Shown: piece by piece, positions 14,458-23,360 of the stretch
Position numbering within the stretch: position 1 is the first letter of the stretch
How the letters are laid out: each line of letters begins with the position of its first letter
NCBI GenBank assembly: GCA_964522015.1
Contig: CAZFST010000032.1
Span: 1-49,740 of the forward strand
DNA from: QQWI01 sp964522015
Lineage (GTDB): Bacteria; Bacillota; Clostridia; Peptostreptococcales; Acidaminobacteraceae
Direction of reading: 5' to 3'
Length of the DNA stretch: 49,740 nt
Translations under genes and position numbers: made by a program
The notes under the pieces: model-generated
Told to the model about the DNA's origin: nothing
The model's input: only the letters and a program-made list of their open reading frames with translations
Database searches by the model: none

Positions 14458-15810
14458 TTGGATATTTTAAGATTTAAGCAGGCATTGCCACAGGCAGGAT
14501 TTTGCGATTTGCGTTACCAAGATTTTTTACAAACCACCATCAGGGGCACAAAAGAAGATTTGGACACCGCCATGGTGGTCAAAAAAAGTGGCGGTAACTT
14601 GCGGGTACTAACAGGTGGGGGCTTTGGCACCTTCTGTTTTACCAACCCAAAAGACATAGATTTGGCTGTCAGCGAAGCAACCCTGGCCAGCAATTTAATT
14701 CCTGGCAAAAGGACTTTTGAAACCGTTGAAGTCAACGTTGACCATGTGGTTGTCAATTCAGAGATGGATCCAAGAAGAGTCACATTGGAAGACAAGAAGG
14801 CACTACTAAGTCACTATATTGGTATCTTTATGGGCTATGATGGGATTGTTAATCTTGAAACTGAGTACTACGAGCAGTTTACAGACACCCTGGTGCTAAA
14901 CAATAGAGGCACAGAGGTCCGTCAAGAAGAACTAATATGCGGCATTAGTTTCCGCATTACCTCTAAAAAAGGGGATCTCACACAGATTACGCGCCTCTCC
15001 TTTGGCGGCAATGACAATTATAAGATGCTACTTGATAACGATGACCAAGTCCATGCCAAGGCTCAGCAGACAATCGATTTGTTAGATGCCAAACCAGTCA
15101 TCGGTGGCAATTACGATGTTGTTCTAGATAGTGATGTTAGCGGACTCTTTATCCATGAGGCCTTTGGCCATTTGAGCGAGTCTGACAATTTAGTGGGCAA
15201 TGAGGCCTTGGCTAAGACCATGACCCTCGGGGCAGATTTTGCTGTGCCTGAATTTAACGTCATAGACGATCCAACACTTAAAGGTTTTCCAGGTAGCTAC
15301 GAGTACGACCACGAGGGCACCCGCTCTAAAAAGACTTATTTGATTAAAGAGGGTAAGCTCAGCGGTAGGTTACATGGTATTGAGAGCGCTAACTTTATGC
15401 AGGAAGTGCCAACAGGCCATGCCCGCGCTAAGAACTTTGGATTTACCCCAATTGTAAGAATGGGCAATATTTATATCGATAAAGACCGACACACCCTTGA
15501 TCAGATGATTAAGTCCATCGATAAGGGGTTATACCTATTTGGTTCAGCTGGTGGACAAACCAGTGGGGACACCTTTACCTTTGCGGTTCAAGGGGCCTAC
15601 GAAATCGAAAAGGGTGAGATTAAAGGCATGGTAAGAGATTTGGCACTGACAGGTCACTTATTTACAACCCTAAAAAACATTGAAATGATTGGGGATGAAG
15701 TCGGTTTTTCAAAAGCCGGTGGCTGTGGCAAAGGCGGACAGATTTTGATTCAATCGGGCAAAGGCTCTGCGCCCATAAAAATTAAAAACATGGGCATAGG
15801 AGGCAAATAG
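14458..15810 (+). CDS. tldD: TldD-type metalloprotease subunit (first pair)
   Basis: TldD is the zinc-bearing, active subunit of the TldD/TldE protease, which trims unfolded peptides and matures some ribosomally made peptides. The metal-binding motif is FIHEAFGHLSESD (HExxxH), and the C-terminal GGCGKGGQ supplies the usual cysteine ligand region. Start choice: AGGGAGG (14445-14451) lies six bases before TTG 14458, giving 450 aa; an in-frame ATG at 14434 has its codons running through that site and no site of its own. tldE follows one base after the stop codon. The peptide substrate is unknown. Confidence 0.92.
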   Translation: MDILRFKQALPQAGFCDLRYQDFLQTTIRGTKEDLDTAMVVKKSGGNLRVLTGGGFGTFCFTNPKDIDLAVSEATLASNLIPGKRTFETVEVNVDHVVVNSEMDPRRVTLEDKKALLSHYIGIFMGYDGIVNLETEYYEQFTDTLVLNNRGTEVRQEELICGISFRITSKKGDLTQITRLSFGGNDNYKMLLDNDDQVHAKAQQTIDLLDAKPVIGGNYDVVLDSDVSGLFIHEAFGHLSESDNLVGNEALAKTMTLGADFAVPEFNVIDDPTLKGFPGSYEYDHEGTRSKKTYLIKEGKLSGRLHGIESANFMQEVPTGHARAKNFGFTPIVRMGNIYIDKDRHTLDQMIKSIDKGLYLFGSAGGQTSGDTFTFAVQGAYEIEKGEIKGMVRDLALTGHLFTTLKNIEMIGDEVGFSKAGGCGKGGQILIQSGKGSAPIKIKNMGIGGK

Positions 15811-15811
15811 G

Positions 15812-17128
15812 ATGAAAACACTACTTCATAAGGCTCTAAAAGTCGCAGACAGTGCAGAAGTTTATGTCCGTGAGGTCAAAAGTACATCGGTTGATATGCT
15901 CAAAGGTGAGATTCAAGAAGTCGCCTCTGAAATTAAGACTGAGGTATCCCTTAGAATTGTGAAAGATGGCAATATGGGGACCGCGGTTGCAACAGATGTT
16001 TTAGATGAAACCCTGATTGATCGTGCTGTGATTTCCCTTGAAAATCAAAAATCTGAAGCGGTGCCTTTCCCGAATTTGGAAGTGCCTCAGGTTTTATGCG
16101 CCACGGCAGAAGTGGCAGACTTAACCACAGTACAATTGGTTGATATGGTAACTCAAGTATCAAATCGTATTGCTAAGCAAGCGCCAGAAGTTGCCACTGG
16201 GGTCGGTGCCAATAAAATAGTCAAAAAAGTGACCATGGTCAATAGCACGGGTTTTGAACAAAGCTATCTTTATACCAACTTGTCCTTTGGAATGAGTACA
16301 AGAACGGCCCAGGGGTTCTATGGGGCATCAAAAGAATACAGCGGCGCCGGGCTTCCAGAAGTCACTGACAACCATATAATGGAGATGCTCACCCTTCATC
16401 ATCTAGGGGACAAGCCTGTCAGTCTTGGTAATGAGCGTATGCCAGTGATCTTTGGGGGCAGTGTTATGGGCGCTCTCATGATGCGTGTTTTAGGTGGTGT
16501 CCATGGTGGCAATATCACAAAAGAAATTTCACCACTAGTCGGTAAAATTGGCCAAAGGTTGTTTTCTGACAAAATCACAATAGTGGATGATGGGACCTTG
16601 GCCTACGGCTGCAACTCTCAACCCTTTGACGATGAGGGGACACCAAGTCAGAGAACTGTTTTATATGAACAAGGGGTCCTAAAAAATTATTTAACAAGTA
16701 TTGGTCAAGGACAAAAGTTAAATACAACAGCAACAGGAAACGCCATCAAACGGGCTCTTTTTTCTAAAGAAATTGAGGATGCGCCATCGGTTTTTGAAAC
16801 CAATTTTGTGGTAGAAGGGGACGCTATTCCTGATGAAACCCTGATTAAAAGTGTTAAGCGGGGTCTTTACATCACCGGGGTAATGGGAGCACACACTGGT
16901 AATATCAACGGTGGTGAATTCTCATTGAATATTTCTTCAGGTTATCTGATTGAAGATGGTCATTTTGTAGGGAAGGTTAAGGGCGCCATGATTGCTGGTA
17001 ATATTTATGATTTATTTCAAAATATCCAGGCAGTTGGTACACAAAAGGAAGTCATGCGTAGCATTTTCTATCATATGGGGTACTCACCAATGGTGCTCTT
17101 TAGTGAAGCTAATATCATAGGCAAATAG
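15812..17128 (+). CDS. tldE: TldE/PmbA-type protease subunit (first pair)
   Basis: This 438-aa partner of TldD is the non-catalytic subunit that forms the heterodimer. It lacks HExxxH but keeps the family scaffold: SAEVYVREVKSTSVDMLKGE at the start (20 residues), a central MPVIFGGSVMGALM, and DDGTLAYGCNSQPFDDEGTPSQ followed by VLYEQGVLKNYLTS and a final GAHTGNINGGEFSLN. Only one base separates it from tldD, and a GGAGGC site lies inside the tldD end, so translation is probably coupled. A REP-like palindrome and a terminator follow. Confidence 0.92.
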   Translation: MKTLLHKALKVADSAEVYVREVKSTSVDMLKGEIQEVASEIKTEVSLRIVKDGNMGTAVATDVLDETLIDRAVISLENQKSEAVPFPNLEVPQVLCATAEVADLTTVQLVDMVTQVSNRIAKQAPEVATGVGANKIVKKVTMVNSTGFEQSYLYTNLSFGMSTRTAQGFYGASKEYSGAGLPEVTDNHIMEMLTLHHLGDKPVSLGNERMPVIFGGSVMGALMMRVLGGVHGGNITKEISPLVGKIGQRLFSDKITIVDDGTLAYGCNSQPFDDEGTPSQRTVLYEQGVLKNYLTSIGQGQKLNTTATGNAIKRALFSKEIEDAPSVFETNFVVEGDAIPDETLIKSVKRGLYITGVMGAHTGNINGGEFSLNISSGYLIEDGHFVGKVKGAMIAGNIYDLFQNIQAVGTQKEVMRSIFYHMGYSPMVLFSEANIIGK

Positions 17129-17136
17129 AATGGGAC

Positions 17137-17193
17137 AGGGGGCCGTGCACCGTATCTCACTAATTTCTAGTGAGATACAGTGCACGACCCCCT
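17137..17193. repeat. Long REP-like palindrome
   Basis: Two 26-bp arms (17137-17162 and 17168-17193), complementary except for two positions that still allow G-U pairing, flank the 5-bp loop ATTTC. The left arm begins AGGGGGCCGTGCACCG, preceded by TGGGAC. GGGACAGGGGG-type borders recall REP/REPIN elements mobilised by Y1 (RAYT) transposases, but no such gene is in the window. It sits 8 bp after tldE and is followed by a separate terminator. Confidence 0.75.
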
Positions 17194-17202
17194 GAGTCAC
17201 AA

Positions 17203-17240
17203 AAAAGCCCGTTATTGGTTAGTCGCCAATAACGGGTTTT
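17203..17240. terminator. Bidirectional terminator
   Basis: GCCCGTTATTGG pairs with CCAATAACGGG across a 7-nt loop, with an A-run before and T-run after. It lies between tldE and the convergent HD-GYP gene, whose stop codon overlaps the edge of the hairpin. Confidence 0.85.
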
Positions 17241-18321
17241 AGATTCTAAAAACTACCCCATCAACTGTGAGCTTATAAGCATCAGCGAGATTTAAAAAAG
17301 TACCAGTTAGAACCTTCTTGACGGGATCGATAATTTGGACCACTGGTCGCCGTGACATGGTTTCGTCAACCCGATTAACCGCAGCAATTCGCTTATCAGA
17401 CAATTGGACACAGGTCCCTACTGGATATGGTAAAATAATATCAACAAAGATTTTGGTCAATTGAAAATCTAGTTTGCCAATGGCTGAAGCCATCATATAT
17501 TCCAGGGCAGAATAAGCAGGGACAGCGGCGCTGTAGGGTCGATCAGAAGTCATCGCATCATACATATCAATAATAGCAACATGTCTTGCCAGACGATGAA
17601 TATCATCCCCCATAATGCCTTTTGGATAACCGGAACCATCTAAACGCTCATGGTGTTGAAGTGCAATAATTTTAATATAGGCATTTGCAAAACTTTGATC
17701 TTTAATAAAGTTGTATCCCAGTTCAGGGTGCTGTTTGATTTTAATAAATTCAGCCAAATCTAACTTACCATTTTTCATGAAAATACTTTGATCTATAAAG
17801 GTCATGCCTATATCATGAAACAAAGCGCCTATAATTAAGTGATGAAGGTCTACACTAGAAAGTCCGCTGTGTTTTCCAAGTAAAAATGAGAGTACAGCCA
17901 CGTTGACACTGTGCTCGTAAGAATAGGTACTAGTAGATTTAATATCGATAAAGTCGATGTAATTTTTTTTACGACCGTTTAGCTCATATTCAATATCTTT
18001 GAGGGTTTCTAAGATGTCGTCAATTTGTTTGACAATCTGATGCTGATTTTTTTGGCTATCGCTGGAATCTCGAACTGACTTAAATAGGTTGCGTAATTTA
18101 GTGGTCATTTCATACTTTAGCTGCATTGGGATTACTGGTGTAATAAAACCATCAGAATACTGATCGGTGATGTAAACAGAGTAAATATTATTCTGTGCAA
18201 TCCGTTGACATTGTTGATCGGTTATGGCACTGCCTTTACGCACCAAGAGTTTGCCGTTGATATCATAAATATCTTCAGCTAGATGTAAACCTAAACTTAG
18301 TTTTATAGGCATTAATCTCAT
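17239..18321 (-). CDS. HD-GYP domain protein, probable cyclic-di-GMP phosphodiesterase
   Basis: The 360-aa protein has an N-terminal part of about 120 residues with a LAEDIYDINGKLLVRKGSAI segment common to this family, then an HD-GYP domain: EHSVNVA, ALFHDIGMTF, KQHPELGYNF, and HHERLDGSGYPKG, then RHVAIIDMYDAMTSDRPY. HD-GYP domains hydrolyse cyclic di-GMP to pGpG or GMP. The usual Lys after HDIG is Met here, which might lower activity. A C-terminal 80-residue part is unassigned. The start is ATG 18321, preceded by GGAGG; the upstream in-frame GTG overlaps that site. It is transcribed alone. Confidence 0.85.
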   Translation of the reverse strand: MRLMPIKLSLGLHLAEDIYDINGKLLVRKGSAITDQQCQRIAQNNIYSVYITDQYSDGFITPVIPMQLKYEMTTKLRNLFKSVRDSSDSQKNQHQIVKQIDDILETLKDIEYELNGRKKNYIDFIDIKSTSTYSYEHSVNVAVLSFLLGKHSGLSSVDLHHLIIGALFHDIGMTFIDQSIFMKNGKLDLAEFIKIKQHPELGYNFIKDQSFANAYIKIIALQHHERLDGSGYPKGIMGDDIHRLARHVAIIDMYDAMTSDRPYSAAVPAYSALEYMMASAIGKLDFQLTKIFVDIILPYPVGTCVQLSDKRIAAVNRVDETMSRRPVVQIIDPVKKVLTGTFLNLADAYKLTVDGVVFRI

Positions 18322-18545
18322 AGAAGCCTCCACTGAATCATTTAAACCACTACATCGTGAGTCGTTATTTAGAAGATAATATGTCGTAATCTAATAACAT
18401 CATTTTAGAGATACCCATTTCAAGTTATGGTAAACTACCCATAGAGTACTTAGTCAATTCATTTCCAATAACTAAAATACAAATTCGTTATTATCTTTTG
18501 TAAGGTAATGGCCATAAATCTAAAAAAACAAAGGAAAGTGATGTT

Positions 18546-18902
18546 ATGAAACTAATCAGAGCCTTAATCATCATTCTAGCCATCGCATGGCTAGGGGAAA
18601 TCCTCAATAAAACTTTTCATATTCCCATACCTGGGAGCGTACTCGGCATGATGTTGATGCTCCTATTTCTTTTATCAGGTGTGATCAAATTGCCGCAGAT
18701 CCAAGAAGTAAGTGACTTTCTATTAAGTCATTTAGCAATCTTATTTATCCCTTCCGGAGTGGGTATAATGGTTGTTTTTTACAAGTTACAAGGTGTTTGG
18801 CTTATCCTATTGTCCCTCACTATCGTCATGACATTGGTTGTAATGTCGGTAACGGCACTTGTGGTTCAGTGGCTAGGAGGAAAAAATGAAGAACACCCTT
18901 GA
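18546..18902 (+). CDS. lrgA: LrgA/CidA family holin-like membrane protein
   Basis: The 118-aa protein has four predicted membrane segments and the family signatures IPIPGSVLGMMLM near residue 30 and LLSHLAILFIPSGVGIM near residue 60. LrgA/CidA proteins form small membrane pores and act with LrgB/CidB in controlling autolysis or in by-product (pyruvate) transport. AAAGGAAAGTG precedes the ATG. The gene overlaps lrgB by 17 bp. No LytSR-type regulator or CidR lies nearby. Confidence 0.9.
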   Translation: MKLIRALIIILAIAWLGEILNKTFHIPIPGSVLGMMLMLLFLLSGVIKLPQIQEVSDFLLSHLAILFIPSGVGIMVVFYKLQGVWLILLSLTIVMTLVVMSVTALVVQWLGGKNEEHP

Positions 18903-19593
18903 AATTGTCACTAGTACACCTGTCTTTGGCATTTTCATTACCCTAATTGCCTTTGAAATTGGTCTGTACTTAAGTAAACGTTTGAAAAGTCCTTTGGTGA
19001 ACCCTATTTTAGTGGCCATAACAATTCTGATAGTGTTCCTAAAAACGGCAAATATACCATATGAGAATTATGACATAGGTGGTAGTTACATCACGTTTCT
19101 GTTGTTACCCGCCACAGTTGTTTTAGCGGTCCCCCTGTATAAAAACTTTCAACTACTTAAAAAAAATGCAATACCGATTCTTGTTGGTGTTTTTTCAGGA
19201 TGTATGGTTAATGTGTTGGGTTTAATCCTACTGGCTCAAGCGATAAAACTTAACCCAGAGCTCCTATTATCATTACTTCCAAAGTCTGTCACAACCCCCA
19301 TTGGCCTTGAGATTTCAAAACAAATCGGTGGTATACCTCAATTGACAGTGGCTTGCATTGTGTTGACTGGTATTACAGGGGTAATTTGTGGACCCACCTT
19401 ATTTAAAATATTGGGGGTTGATAACAAAGTGGCCCAAGGGGTTGCTTATGGAACGGCCTCCCATGCCCTTGGCACGTCTAAAGCCATTGAAGTTGGCGAA
19501 ATTGAAGGTGGCATGAGCGGTCTTTCTATAGGCATTGCGGGTCTGATAACGGTGATTATTGTCCCGTTAATAATTGGAATCGTTTTCTTATAA
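18886..19593 (+). CDS. lrgB: LrgB/CidB family membrane protein
   Basis: The 235-aa polytopic membrane protein is of the LrgB family, with SPLVNPILVAI near the N-terminus, LLLSLLPKSVTTPIGLEIS in the middle and VAYGTASHALGTSKA in the C-terminal half, all typical. It is the usual partner of LrgA. GGAGGAAAA inside the end of lrgA serves as the ribosome site, so the pair is translationally linked. Function in export of murein hydrolase regulators or small metabolites is known for the family but not shown here. Confidence 0.93.
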   Translation: MKNTLEIVTSTPVFGIFITLIAFEIGLYLSKRLKSPLVNPILVAITILIVFLKTANIPYENYDIGGSYITFLLLPATVVLAVPLYKNFQLLKKNAIPILVGVFSGCMVNVLGLILLAQAIKLNPELLLSLLPKSVTTPIGLEISKQIGGIPQLTVACIVLTGITGVICGPTLFKILGVDNKVAQGVAYGTASHALGTSKAIEVGEIEGGMSGLSIGIAGLITVIIVPLIIGIVFL

Positions 19594-19621
19594 AAAAAAG
19601 TTATATGTTACAACTTTGTTG

Positions 19622-19649
19622 TTGCTTAAATGATGGAGAGTGCTATAAT
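19622..19649 (+). promoter_or_regulatory. Candidate promoter of antiporter gene
   Basis: TTGCTT (19622-19627), a 16-bp spacer and an extended -10, TGC-TATAAT (19641-19649). The start of transcription would be about 70 bp before the antiporter start codon. Confidence 0.6.
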
Positions 19650-19724
19650 CAAAAATGGCTCATTTCGAGACCACTTAAAACCTACTATAGAAGCATAAAG
19701 TCAGTAGGACTCCAGGAGGCAGTT

Positions 19725-20966
19725 ATGGATAGTGCAGTGATTCAATCAGCAAATCAATTGATGGAAATTTTTGGTATGGTTATTCTGTTTGGTTTGGCAT
19801 TCGGTAAAATTAGTGAATACATAAAAATGCCTGATGTGGTGCTGTATATTCTTGCCGGTATTATTCTGGGTCCCCATTTTTTAAACTGGGTTAATATTAT
19901 TAAGTATCCCGTTGAGAACCAGTTGATTTTATCATTTGGTGCAGCCTATATTTTATACGATGGTGGCCGAGAGATTGATTTAAAAGTTTTAAATAAAGTA
20001 AAAATATCGGTATCCATGCTATCTACTGTGGGGGTTTTAATTTCAACAGTGATAGTTGGTTACGTGGCAAAGGCTGTGTTTGGCATACCGATTGAATATG
20101 CAATGCTTCTAGGTGCGGTTATTGCCTCTACAGATCCATCTGTACTGGTTCCTTTGTTTAAGAATATGGGGATTAGCGACAAGTTAAAACAAACTATTAT
20201 CTCGGAATCTGCATTTAATGATGCGGCAGGGGCTATTATCACCTTTGCAGTTTTAGGAGTGATTACAGGTGGTGTTTTTTCACCAACAGACTCAATTCTT
20301 GAACTATTGATGACAGTTGGTGGTGGTTTGGCTGTAGGCGCGATTATTGGTTATGTCACACATCTTCTAATTGATGAAAAAAAATATGGCGTCTTTAAAG
20401 ACCACCCAACAGAGCTTATTCTTGTTTCCGTTATCGGTGGCTACTTGGTAGCTAATCATTTTTCATTCAGTGGTTTTATGGCAGTGTTTATTATCGGTAT
20501 GTTCTGTGGTAATAAAAAGAAGTTCAAGTTCTGGATACCAGAAGAATCATTTCAAACCCATATGCGTTTTAAGGAAGTATTGACAATTATACTTAGAATG
20601 ATGATTTTTGTTGTACTCGGAACACAATTGGACTTTGCCTCTATTTCTACGTATCTTATACCAACCTTGATAGTAGTTGCCACGTTGGTATTTATAGCAC
20701 GTCCAATTTCAGTATTAGCATGTATTGTAATTGATAGAAAAGCCCAATGGACATGGAAAGAAATTGTCTATATGATGTGGGTCCGTGAAACAGGTGTTAT
20801 CCCAGCGGCGCTTGCTGGAATGCTGGTGACTGCAGGGGTTATGCATTCTGATATTATTTCATCAGTGACCTTCGCTACGATTTTGATTACCTTGACCTTC
20901 CAAGCAAGTACATCAAAATTACTGGCATCAGCATTAAAACTAGATACTGGAAATCAATCTAAGTAG
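19725..20966 (+). CDS. CPA1-type cation:proton antiporter
   Basis: The 413-aa polytopic membrane protein of the NhaP/CPA1 family has about 12 hydrophobic segments, with DGGREIDLKVL, ASTDPSVLVPLF and the ion-site motif ISESAFNDAAGAI (Asn-Asp), which suggests electroneutral Na+(K+)/H+ exchange. AGGAGG at 19714-19719 places the start at ATG 19725; the frame is open further upstream but through a promoter and a Cys-rich, non-membrane stretch. No C-terminal regulatory (TrkA-C) domain is present. The gene is between lrgAB and a strong terminator. A role in pH or salt tolerance is inferred. Confidence 0.88.
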   Translation: MDSAVIQSANQLMEIFGMVILFGLAFGKISEYIKMPDVVLYILAGIILGPHFLNWVNIIKYPVENQLILSFGAAYILYDGGREIDLKVLNKVKISVSMLSTVGVLISTVIVGYVAKAVFGIPIEYAMLLGAVIASTDPSVLVPLFKNMGISDKLKQTIISESAFNDAAGAIITFAVLGVITGGVFSPTDSILELLMTVGGGLAVGAIIGYVTHLLIDEKKYGVFKDHPTELILVSVIGGYLVANHFSFSGFMAVFIIGMFCGNKKKFKFWIPEESFQTHMRFKEVLTIILRMMIFVVLGTQLDFASISTYLIPTLIVVATLVFIARPISVLACIVIDRKAQWTWKEIVYMMWVRETGVIPAALAGMLVTAGVMHSDIISSVTFATILITLTFQASTSKLLASALKLDTGNQSK

Positions 20967-20980
20967 TCATATGATCAAAT

Positions 20981-21027
20981 ACAAAAGCCAAAGAACTGCA
21001 GATTATTGCAAGTTATTTGGCTTTTGT
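20981..21027 (+). terminator. Terminator of antiporter gene
   Basis: ACAAAAGCCAAA pairs perfectly with TTTGGCTTTTGT, and an inner AACTGCA/TGCAAGTT helix closes the loop. The T-run is part of the right arm. It ends just before the promoter of the next gene. Confidence 0.85.
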
Positions 21028-21089
21028 TGTATCAAGGTTATTGTGATTTCATGTTATACTGTAACTACAATCTATTGGAGGTGCAACAT

Positions 21090-22004
21090 ATGAATGAATT
21101 CTTAGTGGTACTCAATAAAGATGAAGATACAATTTCCATTGTGGATTTAACCACAAAAACTGTGATTAAAACAGTTCCCACAGCTCATAATCCTCACGAG
21201 GTCGTCGTCAGTGCTGACAAGATGAAGACCTATATCAGTTGTTCACTAGGCAATGTAGTCCATGTGATGGACAACGATACCTTTGAGATTATCAAAGACA
21301 TTACCCACGAACTGTTTGATTTTCCACACGGATTAGGGTTTTCTGGGGATGGCAACCTATATGTGGCCTCAACTTATAGTAATGAAATATTTATCATCGA
21401 CCCCTCAAAGGACGAAATCATCAGTCATTTTAATACAGGACAAAAACATTCCCATATGATTTCGTTTTCACCAAAAGGGGATATCCTTTACGTTCCTAAT
21501 ATCGGCAGTGATAATATCACGGTTGTAGATGTTAAAACAAGTAAGATACGAGAGCATATCTCTGTAGGCAAAGGCCCTGAAGGGGTGGCGGCACACCCTA
21601 ATGGTAAAACCCTCTATATTGCTAATCAACACGATAATGATTTGTGGATATTAGACACTGAAACCCACGAAATCCTATTTAAACACCGTATTGGTGCATG
21701 TCCTATTAGAGTTGTTTTTTCGCCTGATGCTAAATATGCTTTGATTCCAAACAGAGATAGCGGGGACTTGACGATGATTTTGAATGAGCAAGCCATCAAT
21801 GGTAAGGTGCGGCCGTGGGAAATCAAGCGGATACCAGTTGGTAAATGGACTGGTGGCACGGTGTTTAACACAAATGGGAAAATGGCTTATGTGGCCAATA
21901 ATAAGACCAATGACATCTCAATGATTGATATGGGCACCTTAAAAGAGACAGGGCGCATTGATGTGGGCATCCATCCAGACGGGATTGCATTTCTAACTAA
22001 ATAG
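21090..22004 (+). CDS. YncE-like YVTN beta-propeller protein
   Basis: The 304-aa protein is made of about seven propeller repeats of 40 residues. Examples are VVLNKDEDTISIVDLTTKTV, VSADKMKTYISCS.GNVVHVMD, LYVPNIGSDNITVVDVKTSK, LYIANQHDNDLWILDTET and MAYVANNKTNDISMIDM, the pattern of the YNCE/YVTN family. There is no signal peptide, so it is cytoplasmic, unlike many family members. GGAGG (21077-21081) fixes ATG 21090. An extended -10 box, TGT-TATACT, lies at 21052-21060. It is monocistronic between terminators. The ligand is unknown. Confidence 0.85.
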   Translation: MNEFLVVLNKDEDTISIVDLTTKTVIKTVPTAHNPHEVVVSADKMKTYISCSLGNVVHVMDNDTFEIIKDITHELFDFPHGLGFSGDGNLYVASTYSNEIFIIDPSKDEIISHFNTGQKHSHMISFSPKGDILYVPNIGSDNITVVDVKTSKIREHISVGKGPEGVAAHPNGKTLYIANQHDNDLWILDTETHEILFKHRIGACPIRVVFSPDAKYALIPNRDSGDLTMILNEQAINGKVRPWEIKRIPVGKWTGGTVFNTNGKMAYVANNKTNDISMIDMGTLKETGRIDVGIHPDGIAFLTK

Positions 22005-22011
22005 TTCGATT

Positions 22012-22047
22012 AAAACACCTAGAATGATTTTATCTTTAGGTGTTTTT
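22012..22047 (+). terminator. Terminator of YncE-like gene
   Basis: AAAACACCTA pairs with TAGGTGTTTT around a 15-nt loop, followed by T. Confidence 0.8.
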
Positions 22048-22118
22048 ACTATTTTTGTGTTACTCTATTATTATCAATAATTACCAATGCAAACAACTAT
22101 AATTTATGAGGTGGTATA

Positions 22119-23360
22119 ATGTACTTTGAAGCTCTAAAGCAGGAAGTTATAGATAAGTGGTGGTCAAGCGACTGTGAGTATCCTAATTTTAAGCCTTTAT
22201 ATAAAAAAAAGAATGATCAGGCGTTAATTGTTTTTAGAAAGCAAGTGACAGCATTAATTGATCAATTGATTAAAAATGGACGGAATTCTGACCGAGAAAA
22301 AATGGCTTTAACAGCTGGTAAAGCTTTTATGGAGAATACAATTGGTATCAGTTCATGGGCGGCAGATACCCTCTTTAGTGAAGCTTATTTAACCTGTAGC
22401 GAGGCCTTTGTCAAGCGGGCCAAAAGGGTTGCGCCTGACCTGTCCATGGTGGGTTTATTTCAGGCGCTCAGAAATCTTTGGACCATGAACAGTATGCAAA
22501 TTTATCTTGAAAGCCCAATCCAATTAACCGATGCCATGTTTGCCTACAGCATGTTATACCCCCTCACAGACAATTATTTGGATAATCCTGAGCGATCAAA
22601 ATCTGAAAAACACAATTTCAATGGAAGATTTCGCTTGAAAATCCAAACTGGTGGTGCCGATGCTTTTACAGCTGAGGAAACACGAATATTTGAGATGATC
22701 GATCTGATTACTGGAGATTTTGATCGTGCCACTTATCCAATGGTCTATCAGTCACTTCTAGGGATTTTGGATGGGCAAAACATGAGTCTTTTTCAGCAAG
22801 ACAGCCCAGGGCCTTTTCAAAAGGACATTTTAGGTATTTCAATTTACAAGGGGGGATCTTCTGTTTTGGCAGATGCCTATTTAATCAAGGGTTCTTTGAC
22901 ACCAGAACAGGAACGATTTGCGTTTTATTATGGTGTCCTACTGCAATTTGCCGACGACCTTCAAGATTTAAAAACAGATGCAAAAGATGGCCATGCCACG
23001 ATCTTTAACCTACAAGTTAAACACGGGAATTTGGAAGGAATTGCATCGAAATATTTAAATCTGATGACTTGTTTTTTTGAAACCATATTTGAGCCAACTA
23101 CTGATCAAGCAACTGCCCTAAAAGAAATTATGTTTAAAAGTTTGGAGCTTTTGGTTTTTTCAGCACTAATAGAACAAAGACGGTATCTTTCCAAAGGCTT
23201 TTTAAGTCAAGTCAAGCAGGCAAATTGTTTCTCTCACCGAACTTACGTCAAAGTGGAGAAACAATTTAGAAAGCAGTTGAAAAAAATTACTAAAGTACTA
23301 GGAGGTCAGCCCTATGCAATTGATAAAATACAATCTAATACAGGAACAAGCCTATCTTGA
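22119..23360 (+). CDS. Class I isoprenoid-synthase-like protein
   Basis: The 413-aa all-helical soluble protein has two Asp-rich motifs in the order and spacing of trans-isoprenyl/terpene synthases. The first is LTDNYLDNP (Asp151, Asp155) and the second is LLQFADDLQDLKTD (Asp279, Asp280, Asp283), with an intervening ISIYKGGSSVLADAYL that recalls the Lys-containing helix before the second motif. These bind Mg2+-diphosphate in the family. Overall similarity to ordinary farnesyl or heptaprenyl synthases is low, and the protein is longer. The substrate and product are unknown. GAGGTGG precedes ATG 22119. It stands alone, with a terminator upstream and the SAM riboswitch downstream. It may instead be a non-catalytic fold relative. 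Confidence 0.6.
   Translation: MYFEALKQEVIDKWWSSDCEYPNFKPLYKKKNDQALIVFRKQVTALIDQLIKNGRNSDREKMALTAGKAFMENTIGISSWAADTLFSEAYLTCSEAFVKRAKRVAPDLSMVGLFQALRNLWTMNSMQIYLESPIQLTDAMFAYSMLYPLTDNYLDNPERSKSEKHNFNGRFRLKIQTGGADAFTAEETRIFEMIDLITGDFDRATYPMVYQSLLGILDGQNMSLFQQDSPGPFQKDILGISIYKGGSSVLADAYLIKGSLTPEQERFAFYYGVLLQFADDLQDLKTDAKDGHATIFNLQVKHGNLEGIASKYLNLMTCFFETIFEPTTDQATALKEIMFKSLELLVFSALIEQRRYLSKGFLSQVKQANCFSHRTYVKVEKQFRKQLKKITKVLGGQPYAIDKIQSNTGTSLS

Noticed and set aside
19605..19724. 40-residue N-terminal extension of the antiporter
   Set aside because: The stretch overlaps the promoter, is Cys-rich and has no ribosome site, whereas AGGAGG precedes ATG 19725.
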